Positions 37,822 through 50,230 of a stretch of DNA of 64,000 nt are shown piece by piece. Origin of the DNA: Eonycteris spelaea (lineage: Eukaryota; Chordata; Mammalia; Chiroptera; Pteropodidae); NCBI GenBank assembly GCA_003508835.1, contig PUFA01000077.1, positions 5,346,001-5,410,000 of the forward strand, written 5' to 3'. The translations under genes were made by a program, and so were the position numbers. Position 1 is the stretch's first letter. Each line of letters starts with the position of its first letter. The notes under the pieces are model-generated. The model did not search any database. It saw only the letters and a program-made list of their open reading frames with translations, and was not told where the DNA came from.

Positions 37822-38363
37822 CAACATTACCTCCTCTTTCACTAGGCCACAAATATATAATTTTATTCACTCACTGATCTTTTTTTTTTTTTTTTTTTAC
37901 CGATTATTCTATAGTACCAAGAGTATTTGGCAAGAAACCTGCTAGAATAATAGAAATAATATCTTGATCTATTCTGTTACATACTTTATTCTCATATAAT
38001 TTAAAACTGACTTATCCAGTTGTATAATCAATCACCGTTGATAGTTATTACATGTATATAGAGATTTCTAGAACTATAATGAATGTCTTGAACTGATTAC
38101 TTTAAAATGTAATTTACCTTAGAATGTTGTATTTTTCTATATTCTAATAATTCTGTGCAAATTACATATTATTTGTACATTATTTTATGATCTTTAGATA
38201 TATTCTACAATATTTTCTTTGAGGTAAGAGGATATTTTGTTCATAAAGTCAACAAATTCCTAAACTATAAATTTTTATTATAATATTTTGACCTATATCA
38301 ATCTATTAGAAACTACATATTATAAAACCTAGGTCTTTTTTTCTTAATACATAATTGTGCGTG

Positions 38364-38364
38364 G

Positions 38365-38403
<39 letters not shown>
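38364..38403. repeat. (CG)n-(CA)n alternating microsatellite
   Basis: GCGCGCGCG is followed by about 15 CA units. It is strictly alternating purine/pyrimidine, a Z-DNA-prone composition. Confidence 0.95.
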
Positions 38404-38405
<2 letters not shown>

Positions 38406-39774
38406 ATTACTACCAGAAGAACTAAAAGGAAGAAATTATCTTAATTTGGATAAACTGAAAATTTCCAGAAACATACTTGCTTTAAAGAAGACAATTTATG
38501 GAACTTTCAGCATATGAGCTTTAAAAATATGACAACACTAAATTCTAAATTGAAAAAAGAATTAGAGAAATAATTTATTGTTATTAAGTTTTTTTTTCTA
38601 AAAAGCAGATCTAAAAATAAGAATGGAAAGTAAAATATCTATAAGTTAGGGGCTGAAAGGGAAAAATGACCCTGAATTAATTCCAGAATTATCATTTCTG
38701 AATCTCTAGAGAAACACATAACACCACTGAGAGGAACTGGACTCCCTCTTATTCTAATGCAGTAGTGATGTGCCTTCCTAGTCTGTGTTCATATTACTGC
38801 CTCTCTCTGACCCGGAGGCCTTCAGAGCCTGCCCATGGGTCGACTGTACCCAGAAAATTGCAAAAAGCATTAAAAATACTCAAGAATATAGCCAAATGTA
38901 ATGGAAGAAAAGATACTAGAGAAAGTCTGGACATTAAGTAAGGAAAAATAAATGGCTTTGTCTTGATGTTTATTCTCCACAAATACAGTCAATAATAAAC
39001 CTTACCACCACCACAAAAAAAGTATAAAAACCAAAATTACCAAAAGTATCAAACCAAAATATGGTTAATAACATTCAGCTTTTTAACCATGTAATTAATG
39101 TTATCAGTAAAAAATGAAAATGTTATGCTATTAAAACACTGCTTGACATAACCTGTCTGGGAAGGTACTTAATGAGATATAAAGGAATTACAGTAACTCA
39201 ATTTAGGAATGATAAAATGACAGAAGATACTCATCACTTTAAGAAATTTCCCTCTCAAGTTAGATTATGGGACTGGTATTACCCTTAAGTCACTTTATTA
39301 TTTTCTAGTCAAATCGAATCAGGGTTTATTCCACTTTGTGATTTAAGGAAATAAATTAGAAAATCTAGTCTACACAGCTGTCCTGCATTGTCACTTAGGC
39401 AGAAATCTGTACTAGAAAGAGACGTGCCAATGATTTTGAGAAAGGATTCATGATGGAATAACTGTGATTCTAAAAGCTAAGGGCCATATTTAAAAGCTAA
39501 GGGCCATAAGTGTGACATGCTAAGCCATAGTGTGACATGAATATAAAAGCCATAAGCAATCTCCATAGTAAGATTTTGTAGCTGCTTTCGCATGACAGTT
39601 AGGCTTGGTTCATATAAAGTTTGTCAGATGAAGAAGGTGGCAAAAATACGGAGAAGAACAGGGTGTTTCTATTTCCCTGCCAATGTTACTGGGGTATGAC
39701 CATTCCTAGATATTGTGGGAAAATAAGTTGATTCAAAAAAAAAAATCAGTGAACTAATATTTGGAAACATAAAG

Positions 39775-40315
39775 AAATATGCCTTCACAATCTAAATGCC
39801 CATCAATAGGCAATTGTGTAAAGAAGATGCAGTACATATGTATAGCGGAATATTACTCACTCATAAAAAATGAAAATTTACCATTTTCAATAACAGATGG
39901 ACCTAGACAGCATTATGCAAGTGAAATAAGTCAGACAGAAAAACAAATACCATATGATTTCACTTATATGTGAAATCTAAAGAACAAAATAACAAACAAA
40001 ATGGAAACAAACTCATAGGTACAGAGAACAAGCTGGTGATAGATGGAAGGATGGGGAGCTATGTGAAAAAGGTGAAGGGGTTAAGAAGCACAAGTTGGTA
40101 GTTGTAAAATAGTCACAAGGATGTGAAGTACAGCATAGGGAATACAGTCAATAATATTGCAATTATTGCATATAGTACCAGGTGGGTACTAGACTGATCA
40201 AGGGGATCACTTCATAAGTTATAAATGTCTAACCACTATGCCATACACCTGAAACTAATATAAAATGATAGCGAATGTCAACCCTAATTGAAAAATAAAA
40301 ATTTTTAAAAAAAAT
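39775..40315 (+). mobile_element. L1 LINE 3' end within copy B
   Basis: 'AAATGCCCATCAATAGGCAATTGTG', 'GCGGAATATTACTCACTCATAAAAAATG', 'CAGCATTATGCAAGTGAAATAAG', 'GAATACAGTCAATAATATTGC' and 'AATGTCAACCCTAATTGAAAAATAAAA' are diagnostic of an L1 3' end. A 64-codon frame here is ORF2/3'-UTR debris. Confidence 0.92.
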
Positions 40316-41175
40316 GTCCCTTCAATATAAACCTTGTGCTGGATACCAAGTAGATGTGTGTTGGGAGAGCAAGATATGACCAATTCTGATAAGAATCAAA
40401 AACACATAAGAAAACTAATATGAGATGCCTAACATGAAAGTAACTGTAAGTAAATAAAAAGTTATTCCTTTCAGAGGGTCATTGATGGAAGATTCTTTTT
40501 GTTTAGTGAAGAACTTAATTTTTATGTGGATATCTAAGCTTGCTGTTATTAATGATATTAATAACACCAGTGAATACATCACGGAATTTATACCCAACTA
40601 AAGTGAGACAAAAAGTGTGCAAATACTTCTAAGTGTTTGTCGTCCAAGAGAAATATATTAGACCCACATTTTTCCATTTTCTAACAGTCATAATAGAAAT
40701 GTATAAAAATATGCAGGTGATAGAAACAAACAATATTTTATTTCGCCTCACCTAATAGATCTAAAATATTATTAATAACATATAATATGAAATGATTAAA
40801 ATATTTTATATTCTGTGTTTCATAGTAAGTTTTTAAAATCTAGTATATATGTCATATTTACAGAACATCTCAATTCAAACTAACCATATTTCAAGTACTC
40901 CATGGGCACATGTTGGCTTTCAAAATGGCCAATACAGCTCTATACTTTAAAGAGCAACAGAATGGTTCAAGAATATTATTAATATGAATTTAGAAAGAAA
41001 ATGATATTTAACTTAGTTCTTAAGTCGGGATGTGAAGTGATGTGGAGAGATCAAAAAATGATTGTAGTTAATAAACTCAGCACAGTTTTTCTTTTCCTTA
41101 TCTTTTTTCCTCCATTCTTGGCCCATACCCAAGCGTAATATCATAAGTGTGTTTCTATTTCTTTTCTCTTTGAAG

Positions 41176-41291
41176 ATTATGCAACCCACAATGAAGGAAG
41201 AACTTACTTTTCTCAAACATGGTTCCAAGAAAACAGAGATCATTGCCAATCCTAACATGTGCAAGATAATCTGTTGCCTTTGTTTTCTGAG
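41176..41291 (+). pseudogene. Orphan SLC22 exon 6-like segment, copy B
   Basis: A 116-bp open segment after CTCTTTGAAG reads IMQPTMKEELTFLKHGSKKT and ends NMCKIICCLCFLR with an AG|G split codon. It is the paralog of the exon at 56635 and of the family's loop/TM7 exon. The reading frame is intact, but the donor is GTTTCT and I found no matching exon 7, 8 or 9 before copy C's own exon 6. The space where they should lie is filled with L1 insertions. It is best taken as a stranded exon of a broken gene copy. An alternative, an alternative exon spliced to copy C, would still run into the exon 7 frameshift. Confidence 0.75.
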
Positions 41292-42020
41292 GTTTCTTAT
41301 CTCCCTTAATTCTTTAACTTTCAGAGAACTTTACCAACACTATGAACTTAGACTTTTATTCTAAGATGAAGCAGATGTGCAATTAAAAATAATAATAAAT
41401 TCAAGAACTAGCATTTGAGAAGAAATACATTTTGTAGTCATTTGAGGAAGTTGTAGCTCAAAAATAATTTGCAGAGACCCAGGGAGTTTCATGGAAGACT
41501 TTTGAGCAATGCTTTAATAAAATGAGAGCTGATGGTAGCACATTTCAGACAGGAAGTTCAACTCTAATTACATTAAGAAGTAATATTTTATTGTGGCTAG
41601 AAGTATCTTGTTTCAAACCACAAGACTATATTAGAAGTTCAACTAAATTATTCACTATGGTGTGATATTGTTTCTTCAATTATAAAAATATAAAAATAAT
41701 ATATTCCTCAAAAAAGTTGCTTCCAAACTTCAATAAATATTTAACACCTCTGTCCATTTCTCTTCTAGACAGTACAAATCCAGGTATGAAAAACATAAAT
41801 AAAGTCCTTCTTCTCATGAGCACACCTTCCAGAAGGAGAGGTCAGATAATAAGTGACATATCCATAATGTCATGATTAAAAATAAAGACTGCTAAGGAAA
41901 TAAGAAGGAAGAAGTCCAGAGTGACATTAGACAGAATGGTCAGGAAATGCCTCTCTGTAAAAGCAGAAAAATCGAAGACAAGCCATTAGGATATGTGAGT
42001 GACACTGTGGTATTTGTGCT

Positions 42021-42185
42021 TTGAGTTTCTGGAAAGAGACTCGCTGCACATGAGTATTTGTTCTGCCGTTTAGTGGCTGTGCAAACTGAGGGAGATTTTT
42101 AAATTCTTCATGCTGTCATTTCTTATCTAAGACATATGGATAATTATACCTATCTCCTTGGCTTGTCCTGAGGATTGAATGTTTG
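42021..42185 (+). repeat. MIR SINE relic
   Basis: 'TTCTGCCGTTTAGTGGCTGTGCAAACTGAGGGAG...CATTTCTTATCTAAGACATATGGATAATTATACCTATCTCCTTGG...TGAGGATTGAATG' follows MIR from its middle to the 3' side. Confidence 0.7.
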
Positions 42186-42229
42186 ATTATGAACAAATCA
42201 CTCAGGAAATATTGGTCACAGAGCAATAG

Positions 42230-44995
42230 CTCACAAAGAATGTTATATAAATGAAATCATACCACATGTAACCTTTTGAAGTTGCCTTTTTTCTATTCAG
42301 TATAATGCTCATGAGATCAATCCAAGTTGTTATGTATATTAATAATTTGTTCCTTTTAAGACAGGGTAGTATTCCATTGTATGTATGTATACAATCTTTT
42401 TTATCTAGCATATCGAGTATAACTGAAAAAAGATTGTATGTGTTTAAGGTATATAACATGACATTTTATATTCATTGTGACATGATTAGCATAATCAAGC
42501 TAATTAATATATCCATAACATCAGATAGTTACTTTGTGTATGAAAACAGTTACAATATACTCTCTTTGCAATTTTCAAGTATACAATACAGTATTATTCG
42601 CTATAGTTACCACACTGTACATTAGATTTCCAGAACTTACTCATGCTGCATAATTGAATCATTGTACCTTTTGATCAACATCTCCCCATTTCCTTCACCC
42701 TGCAACCCCTGGGAACCATTACTTTGGTTCTATGAGTATGACATTTTTAGTTTCCTCATATAAATGAGATCACGCAGTATCTGTCTTTCTGTGTCTGGCT
42801 TATTTTAATCGGCATAATGTCCTCCAGGTCTATCTATGTCGTTGCTAATGACAAGATTTCCTTTTTTATTTTTAAAGACTGAATAACATCCCATTGTGTG
42901 TATATGTGTGTGTCTATTATGCATATGAATATATGTTATATAGAATGTCATCTTCTTTATCCATTCATCTATTGGCAGACCCTTGGATTGTTTTGATATT
43001 TTGACTGTTGTGAATAATGCTGCAATGAACATGAAGCTCTACATAACCTTGTGAGATACTAATTCCATTTCCTTTGCATTTATATCTAAAAGCAGGATTG
43101 CTGGGTCATATGGTAGTTCTTTGTAATTTTTTGAGGTGCCACCATATTGTTTCCACAGCTACTGCACCGACTTACGTCAATACCAACAGCGCACAGGGTT
43201 GTCTTCCTCCACATCCTCACCAAACTTCTCTTTTGTCTTTTTTTATGACTAAGATGTTAATTTTTATTACTTTTTATTAAATTTATTGGGGATGATATTT
43301 GTTAATAAAATTTATAGGTTTCAAGTGTATAATTCAATAATACATCATTTCTTTATCACATTGTATGTTCACCACCCGAAGTTAAATCTCCTTCTGTCAC
43401 CAATGTTTGGCCCCCTTTACACTTACCGACCTCTCCCCCTCTCCCCAATCTCTCTGTAACTACTGAACTGTTTTCTGTGTCTATGAGTTTTTGTTTGTCT
43501 CATTTGTCTATTGCTTCCAGTTTTATATCCCACATATAAGTGAAATCATATAGTTCTCAACTTTTTTCTGACTTATTTCACTTAGCATGATAATGAGATC
43601 CATTCATGTAGTTGCAAATGGCAGTATTTCATTTTTTCTTATGGATGAGTAATATTCCATTGTGTGTACACATATATACATATATATGTGTGTATATATT
43701 ATTGTATAAAGATTATATACAATAATCTATCGAAAGACACTTCAGCTGTTTCCATGTCTTAGCCACAGTGAAGAATGTTGCAATACACATATCTTCACAG
43801 ACAAATATTATGAAATTTTGGGAGTAAATACCTAGAAGAGGAATTGCTGGGTCATGTGATAATTCGATTCTTAATTTTTTAAGGAACATTTATACTGTTT
43901 TCCATAGTGGCTATACCAATTTACATTCCCACCAGCAGTGTCTAAGGACTCCCTTTTCTCCATAACCTCTCCAACGCTTGTTATTACTCGTCCTATTCAT
44001 GATAGCCATTCTAACAGGTGTGAAGTAGCATCTTATTGTGGTTTTGATTTACATTTCCCTAATAGCTAGTAAAGTTGAGCATCTTTTCATAAGTCTGGTG
44101 GCTATTTGTATTTCTTCTGGGGAGAAGTGTCTGTTCAGGTTGTCTGCTCATTTTTTAATTGGGTTGTTTGTTTTTGCTGGCATCAAAAAGACAAAAGAAA
44201 AATGATCCAATATTTTGTCTTTAGGCATTCACTGTTTGAAGGACATTTACATTGTTTTCAAGTTTGACTAATGAAAATAAAGATGCTATAGATACTTATA
44301 TATTTACATGAGCCAGTTTTCCTTTCTCTAGGATAAATATCCAGGAGAATTTCTGAGCCATATGTTAAGTACGTGTTTAACCTCATAAAAAGTGCCAAAC
44401 TGTTTCCAGATTGGTTGTATTTTACATTCCCACTGCAATGTATAAGAAATCCAGTTGGCTGCATCCTTTCCAGAACTTAGTACTGTCTGTATTTTTTAAG
44501 TTTTCTATTTGGTTTGGAGTGATATCTCATGATGTCATTATCTACAGTTTCATAGTGACTAATAATGCTGATCATCTTTATATGCACTATGTGCCATTTT
44601 GATATCATCTTTGGTGAAGTGTCAAAGACTCTTTTGCTCCTTTCTGTTTAGACAATTTGCTTTTTTTACTCATGGGTTTGGGTTTCATCATATATTCTGG
44701 ATGCAAATCTTTTAAGAGATATGCATTTGGAAAATATTTTCTTCTAATCTGTGGCTTTTCTTTCAATTCTCTTAACGGAAACCTTTATAGACCGAAAGGT
44801 TTGGGTATTAATCAAATTCTGTTTATTGTGAGTTTTTTTTCTTTTATGGCTGTGCCTTTGTTGTCTTGTCTAAGAATGTTTTTCCCTAACCCTAGATCAA
44901 AAATATTTTTTATTTTTCTTCTAATTTCATTATAGTTTGAAGATTTACATTAAGATCTATACTCCATTTTCAGTTAATTTTGCATAAAGTATGAA
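42230..44995 (-). mobile_element. Nest of three minus-strand L1 elements
   Basis: Outer element a: 42230-42430 ('AAATGAAATCATACCACATG...GGGTAGTATTCCATTGTATG'), resuming at about 44200-44995 ('GGACATTTACATTGTTTTCAAG...GAAAATAAAGATGCTATAG'). Element b: about 42440-43260 ('AAATGAGATCACGCAGTATCTG...TGAATAATGCTGCAATGAAC'). Element c: about 43265-44165, beginning 'TTTATTGGGGATGATATTTG' and containing a complete short series of 3'-UTR and ORF2-end phrases. All point the same way and all frames are broken. Confidence 0.82.
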
Positions 44996-44999
44996 GTTA

Positions 45000-46156
45000 A
45001 GTACCAAAGAGTCTTGTGCTGGCAAATAATTTGGAGAAGTTGGAGAGAAATTTGGGAAATCAGAAAAGAAATGTGTGAGAAATCAGTCTGTGAGGTCCAG
45101 AACTAAGCCATAGGCAGAGTGTAATGTGAGCAATATTTAATCCATCAGCTGAGCACACAGCTCTTTGCTACATTCTGAAGAGGAATCACATTAAAATAAT
45201 TACAAACTTCTGTACTAAATAAGCAATAAAGAATATTATATTTCCTAAACAACTGAATATTGATAAGAATAAAATAAAATAGAGAGACTGGAGAAATACA
45301 GCCATGATTTCTGAAGCGATCATAATTCTCATTCAGATTCAATTATACGCTCTGAGCTTCTGCTGGAACCTAGTATGTCGATAAGACTTTAAACAATTCA
45401 GCATTAAATGTCTTTATATCTGGGATTCAAAAGCATTTAAATCAGTGGTTCCCTTAGAGAAGTTCCTTTTCTGTCAACTAGAGTCATGATTAAAGAAGTG
45501 CATTATTTCAGTAGTATTCAGCTCTTCCAATCAGATGTGTTCCTGCCTCATCAAATAAAATTTGCTCCCATCACAAATCGAAGGGAACCATATGGTCATT
45601 TGTTATTTGTTTTTATCCAAACAAACTTTTTCTATGTTGAGGAAAGAGCCTACACTCTCTCCCCACACACATTATGATTCTTAAAAAGGAATATTATAGA
45701 GTATTAACAAGTAAGCTACTTACTTCCCAAGTCACCCTTACAGATAGCCCTCAGGTTTCTGCGATCAGATTGAATTATCTGGATTTAAATGGTATCTACA
45801 TATGCAAAAAACAAAGAACCCTAAACTTTATATATCTCTACTGGCAGAATAACAGCAACAGTATTATTTTCATGAGACTAGTTCTGAGCACAAGAGCAGA
45901 AAATACAGTCAAATTCTGACAAGAAGGCAGATATTATTTGTAAAAATGGAATGAGAGTGTTCTTGAATAATGTAGAAAGAAAATAACTTAACATGAGCAT
46001 GAAAATCTTGATATAGGAAGAGTTATCAGAGATGCTAACTGTTTTCCCCAGTAAATGTTTTAATGTATGCTAGAAAAAAATAATGTATTCGGAGTGAATT
46101 TATGGATACGGTTCCTCTAACCAGAGATTTTAGAATTAATGTGCTAGATTCATTCT

Positions 46157-46165
<9 letters not shown>
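45000..46165. other. Non-coding DNA downstream of the L1 nest
   Basis: No exon is recognised. A stretch near 45030-45110 may align weakly with about 55340-55400 in the copy C flank. An (A)n-poor T19 run lies at 46168-46186. Confidence 0.4.
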
Positions 46166-46188
<23 letters not shown>

Positions 46189-46390
46189 GGGTCTGGTGAA
46201 AAACCAGCCTCAACAGTAACCTGCCCTACATAAATTTAAGGTATCAGAAGTTATTTGTTAGACTACATACAAAACAATCTAATACCTAAGGGGATATGTT
46301 GAAGTAGATTGATAGTATGTTTCCTAAACTCCATTCTCTCCCACATACCTGAGAATGTTCAAAGGACAATTCCTTTCGAACCATTAATAA

Positions 46391-46530
46391 TTACAAAGGG
46401 GGATAAAATGCAAGCAGTTCGGTCATATCTTCAGGCTCCACTACTAGTTCTAGTTTTCTTGCTATTTCCATTATGTTTTCTGCAGGAAAGTTGGAATCAA
46501 TTTCTTCCAAACTCTCAGCTACAAATGTAC
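46391..46530 (-). mobile_element. Tigger (TcMar/pogo) transposase fragment
   Basis: The minus-strand translation contains EEIDSNFPAENIMEIARKLE followed by LVVEPEDMTELLAF. This matches the Tigger1-type transposase stretch 'EIAxELxLEVEPEDVTELLQSH' just before its C-terminal region. The sequence on either side departs from Tigger, so only a short piece remains. It is enclosed in an 87-codon minus-strand frame (46391-46654) that is not an intact gene. Confidence 0.65.
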
Positions 46531-46579
46531 ACATCCTTGTACTGTGGGGGCTTGAACTATTTCTTCCTTTCTGGCCTAT

Positions 46580-48250
46580 ATGGTAACTTTTGTTAGTAAA
46601 TGGTGCTAGGGAGACACAGGAGGGGGGAGGGGCTGCTCTCTGTGTTTCTGGCACACCTTTCTTTCTTCATATACCTTTGGCACTGGAATGGCTTATACAA
46701 TATCCAGTGAAGTTCACTCTCAGTGAGTTTTGGCAGCACTTACACCGGTAGCTTGGCTGGAAGTACCACAGTTTCTGCATCTGGCTTCTCTGTGTAGAGT
46801 AAGATGCTTCTTTGCATATCCCATGGTGTTCTACCTGAAAATCACTGCCAACCCAGAGGGATTCTTGGAAATTATTTCAGTGACACACTCCACTAGTGGA
46901 CTTCTTGTAAGTTGCATGGTCAACATGGCCAGTTTCTTAGGCATTCAGTAGCATACTGCCACAAGCAGCTTTTTAATGAGTTTTGCATGTCCAATTGTCT
47001 TCCTGGTGAGTTGAGCAGCATAAACTACAGTTGGCCTCCTGGTGAATCTGTCGGTGCCGCATCTGGCTTGCTGTAAAGCTTAACCTCACAAGGCAAGGGT
47101 CTCCTGCCAGCCAGTGAGAAAGCTTCTTGCCTGCCAATCCAGGTTCAAGATTTGCATCCTACCAGCTTTGATCCACCAACTTTAGACCAGCAGTAGCCTA
47201 GAAAACTTCCAGTGAACTTTGCCATCCAGTGGGCTGAAAACACATTCTCTTCAATAAGGTCTGTATTCCAACTGAGGGAAATGCCCCTACTTTAACTCAT
47301 TCCTTCTTTCAGAACTCTCCTGAGCCCTATAATATGCTTTAGAGTTTCATTTTACTTACTCTTAATATATAAATCCCTATAGATAGTTAATAATTTTTTA
47401 TACCTTAGCTTCCTTTTTTAAATTACTGTGTAGTTTGTATATCCTGACTGGACCCTGACTGAGAGAGATTTGGTATAATAAATGGTCCCACATGAAATTC
47501 CTGAAAACATTGGGATAGAGATAGTTTGACCATGTTGTTCTTTGGCCCAGCTCATTGCCAATGATGAATGGAATGCTGGCAATTTATGGCTGGTAATTAG
47601 CCTATCACCTTTGTTGATTGTGATAGTGTCAGCTGAAGCAAATGTCCTACGAGTCACAGTGGCTGCTTCAATTGACTGTAATGGCAATAAAAATGATTAC
47701 AAAAACTCCAGTATGCAGTGGATACTGATGAATACACTCCAGTATTTTCATAGAACATGAAAGCACAAAGCCTATTAACCCTCGGCACAAGTCAGTCTTT
47801 AAACCTGAAACCCTCCATGAGAACCCTAAAAAAATATTTTATTGCCTATAGCTACAGAGTTGATATTGTGGGGGGGGAACCCATGAAATTTAATTGTGTA
47901 GGTTGTTGAATGCATCACAGTTGAACTGATAGTCTCACCAAGGTTCCCACATAAAATAAGAGCACTGACTGAGAGAAAAATGGACCTGAACCTTGGAATG
48001 AAGACATCTGTAGGACCCATATGAAACTGATGCTCTCAGACTTTCAGGGCACTTTTAGCCTCTTTGCCAGTGGAAACTTGCACTTAGCATCTGAGGACAC
48101 TAGCCTTCAACTGTTTGAAAACACTGTGAAAACGTTACCATGGTGCATACCATAAACGAGGAATGGATATTCTCAAGACAAACCAAAGCCATTTCCTTCC
48201 CCACTAGACCCACAGCCGAAATAGAAATTCAGTCTGCTTCCAGAGTATAA
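46580..48250. repeat. Unclassified, slightly GC-richer block, possibly old LTR-retroelement
   Basis: From about 46580 to 47300 short phrases recur ('CCAGTGAAGTTCACTCTCAGTGAG', 'CCAGTGAACTTTGCCATCCAGTG', 'GGCCTCCTGGTGAATC'). The following part (47460-48230) has the texture of the untranslated leader of an ERVL-like element. I could not identify ends, a primer site or protein motifs. It could equally be unique sequence. Confidence 0.25.
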
Positions 48251-48664
48251 GTGCACACTACAACCCAATAGGAAATAGCTTATTCTCCAAGAGAATTGTA
48301 AGACGTTGCTAATACATATCTGTAGAAACCAGAAAAATATGTGTGGATGGATTCGAAGGGGGTGAAAAAATCAATGAGGGCAAAATATAACATACAATTG
48401 GTTCAAATTCAACACAATACTTGCACTTAATAGAAGTCTAGATTTCACGAGGTGGCTCTTCTGCTTTTTAATTAACCAACTTAGGTGCAATTTAATTCAT
48501 CGAGGTTGAGATGCCAGAGCTTCCATAGCATAATGTGAAGAAGAGGAATCAGAGGTTTGGGGGGAAAAAAGGCATGACTGGATTTATCACCTATTAGCTA
48601 CACACCACCCACAACATGACAATTCACAAGAAGGTTTATGCGATCTTACATTCACTAAGCATTT

Positions 48665-48755
48665 AAAAATATGTTTGTTAAGTAAGTAAATGTTAGATCA
48701 CAATACTGCACACCAGAAACTATAATATTGTATGTCAACTATAATTGAAAAATTT
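48665..48755 (+). mobile_element. L1 LINE extreme 3' end
   Basis: 'GATCACAATACTGCACACCAGAAACTATAATATTGTATGTCAACTATAATTGAAAAATTTG' is an L1 3' terminus in plus orientation, reduced to about 90 bp. Confidence 0.85.
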
Positions 48756-48779
48756 GAACACATTCCAAAGTTTTACATT

Positions 48780-50230
48780 TTTCCTTCCCTCCTCACATTT
48801 TGTATTTTCGATGATACTTTTAACATCTTTATTCCATGTATCCCTTATCTAATTATTGTAATTTTAGTTAATTTACTACTGTTGCTCTTTACCTTCATAC
48901 TCACTTTATAACTGATTAATTTATATCTTCATTATTTACTTACATTTTCCAGTGTGATTTTTACTTTCATAAGTTTTCTTATTATTAATTAATGTCTTTC
49001 TTTTTAGCTTAGAGAAGTCCTTTTAACATTTCTCATAAGGCCAGTTTAGTAGTGATGATCTCTTTTTGCTTTTGCTTACCTGAAAAACTCTCTACCTCTC
49101 TAATTCTGAATCATAATCATGTGGGCTAGAGAATTCTTGGTTAGAATTTTTTTTCCTTTCAGCACATTAAATATGTCATGCCACTCCCTTCTGGCCTGTA
49201 AAAATTTCTGCTGAAAAGTCTGCTGATACTCTGATAGGGTTACTCTTGTGTATATTAAGTTGTTTTTACCCTGCTTTTAAGATTCTCTCTTCATCCTCAA
49301 ATTGTACCATTTAGATTATAACGTGTCTTCATGTGTTTCTCTTAGAGTTCATCTTACTTGGAACTCTTTGGGCTACCTGGACCTGGATGTTTGTTTCCTT
49401 CTCCAGATCAGGAAAGTTTTCAGCCCTTATTTCTACAAATAGTTTTTCCAGCCCTTTCTCTCTTCCTCTCTTCTCTTTCTGGGAACTTCTATTGCAAGCG
49501 TTATTCTACTTTGTCTTAATGGTCCTTAAGGTATTCTCATTTAAAAAAAAAAAAAGTTTCCTTTTTTTTCGTTTTGGTGCTCTGCCTGGGTGTTTTCCAT
49601 TATTTTGCCTTCCAGCTTGTGGATTTGTGTTTCTATTTCATGAATTCTGCACTTGAATCTCTTTAGTATATTTTTTCAATTCAGTTATAACTTCTTTGGT
49701 AATTTCTTATATTTCTATCTCTTTGTTGAAGTTCTCGCTCTTTCATCCATTCTTCTCCCAAGCTCAGTGAGCAATCATATGACCATTACTTTGAACTCTT
49801 CATTAGGTAGGTTGCTTATCTTCATTTCATTAAGGTCTTTTTGTTGAGAGAATATGCCTTGGTCTTTTTTTGAGAACAAAATCCCTTTATCTCGCCTATG
49901 TATGCTGCCTGTCTCTTGTTTGTCTATAAGTGTTAAGCAAAACTTTATACCTCCCAGTACGTGAAAGATTAGTCCTGTGTAGGGAAATGTTTCATGATTT
50001 GTGAGCCAGAGCACAATCATTCTTTCACTTCCAGAGCCAGGAGTCTGTCATGCTGAATATTTTTTTCTGTCTATTCCTTTCTCTTCTTTTTTCAGTATTC
50101 CCATTAGCTCTTTGTTGGTATGCTTAGTAATGGCCCACATTTTTCTTACATTGTGTTCATTTTTCGTAATTTTTTTTCTATGTTTAAATTTATTTTTTTT
50201 ATAATTTCCATCTCTTTATTATCATTCTTT
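48780..50230 (-). mobile_element. Old L1 LINE, internal region, minus strand
   Basis: The plus strand carries L1-complement wording: 'CTCATAAGGCCAGTTTAGTAGTGATGATCTC', 'CCTCTCTAATTCTGAATCATAATC', 'TGCCACTCCCTTCTGGCCTGTAAAAATTTCTGCTGAAAAGTCTGC' and 'TTTCATTAAGGTCTTTTTGTTGAGAG'. Several short frames overlap it, but none is intact. It may be joined to the L1 pieces beyond 50230. Confidence 0.75.

Larger units (their letters stand above)
36710..39770. other. Intergenic/intronic DNA between SLC22 copies A and B
   Basis: The stretch contains a local 90-bp direct duplication (37121-37213 and 37734-37821), a T19 tract (37880-37898) and a CG/CA tract (38364-38403). Two repeated phrases lie at about 39475-39545. 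Exons 1-5 of a transporter copy might be expected in this direction, but none was recognised. Confidence 0.5.
39380..41420 (+). repeat. Copy B flank paralogous to the copy C flank (about 55690-56890)
   Basis: Around exon 6 of copies B and C the non-coding sequence also aligns by eye and in the same order. 'AGCAATCTCCATAGTAAG' near 39556 pairs with 'GGCAATCTCCATAATAAG' near 55873. The 'GATATTGTGGGAAAATAA' area near 39710 pairs with 'GGATATTTGGGGGAAAATAA' near 56023. The 'GATGAAGCAGATGTG' area near 41366 pairs with 'GGTGAAGCAGAAATATATG' near 56848. Copy B has an L1 3' end (39775-40315) between these anchors. This supports duplication of a genomic block rather than retroposition. The outer limits are not resolved. 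Confidence 0.55.

Noticed and set aside
49333..49847. Hydrophobic plus-strand frames suggestive of membrane proteins
   Set aside because: They are the antisense of an old L1 and include a poly-A encoded Lys run.
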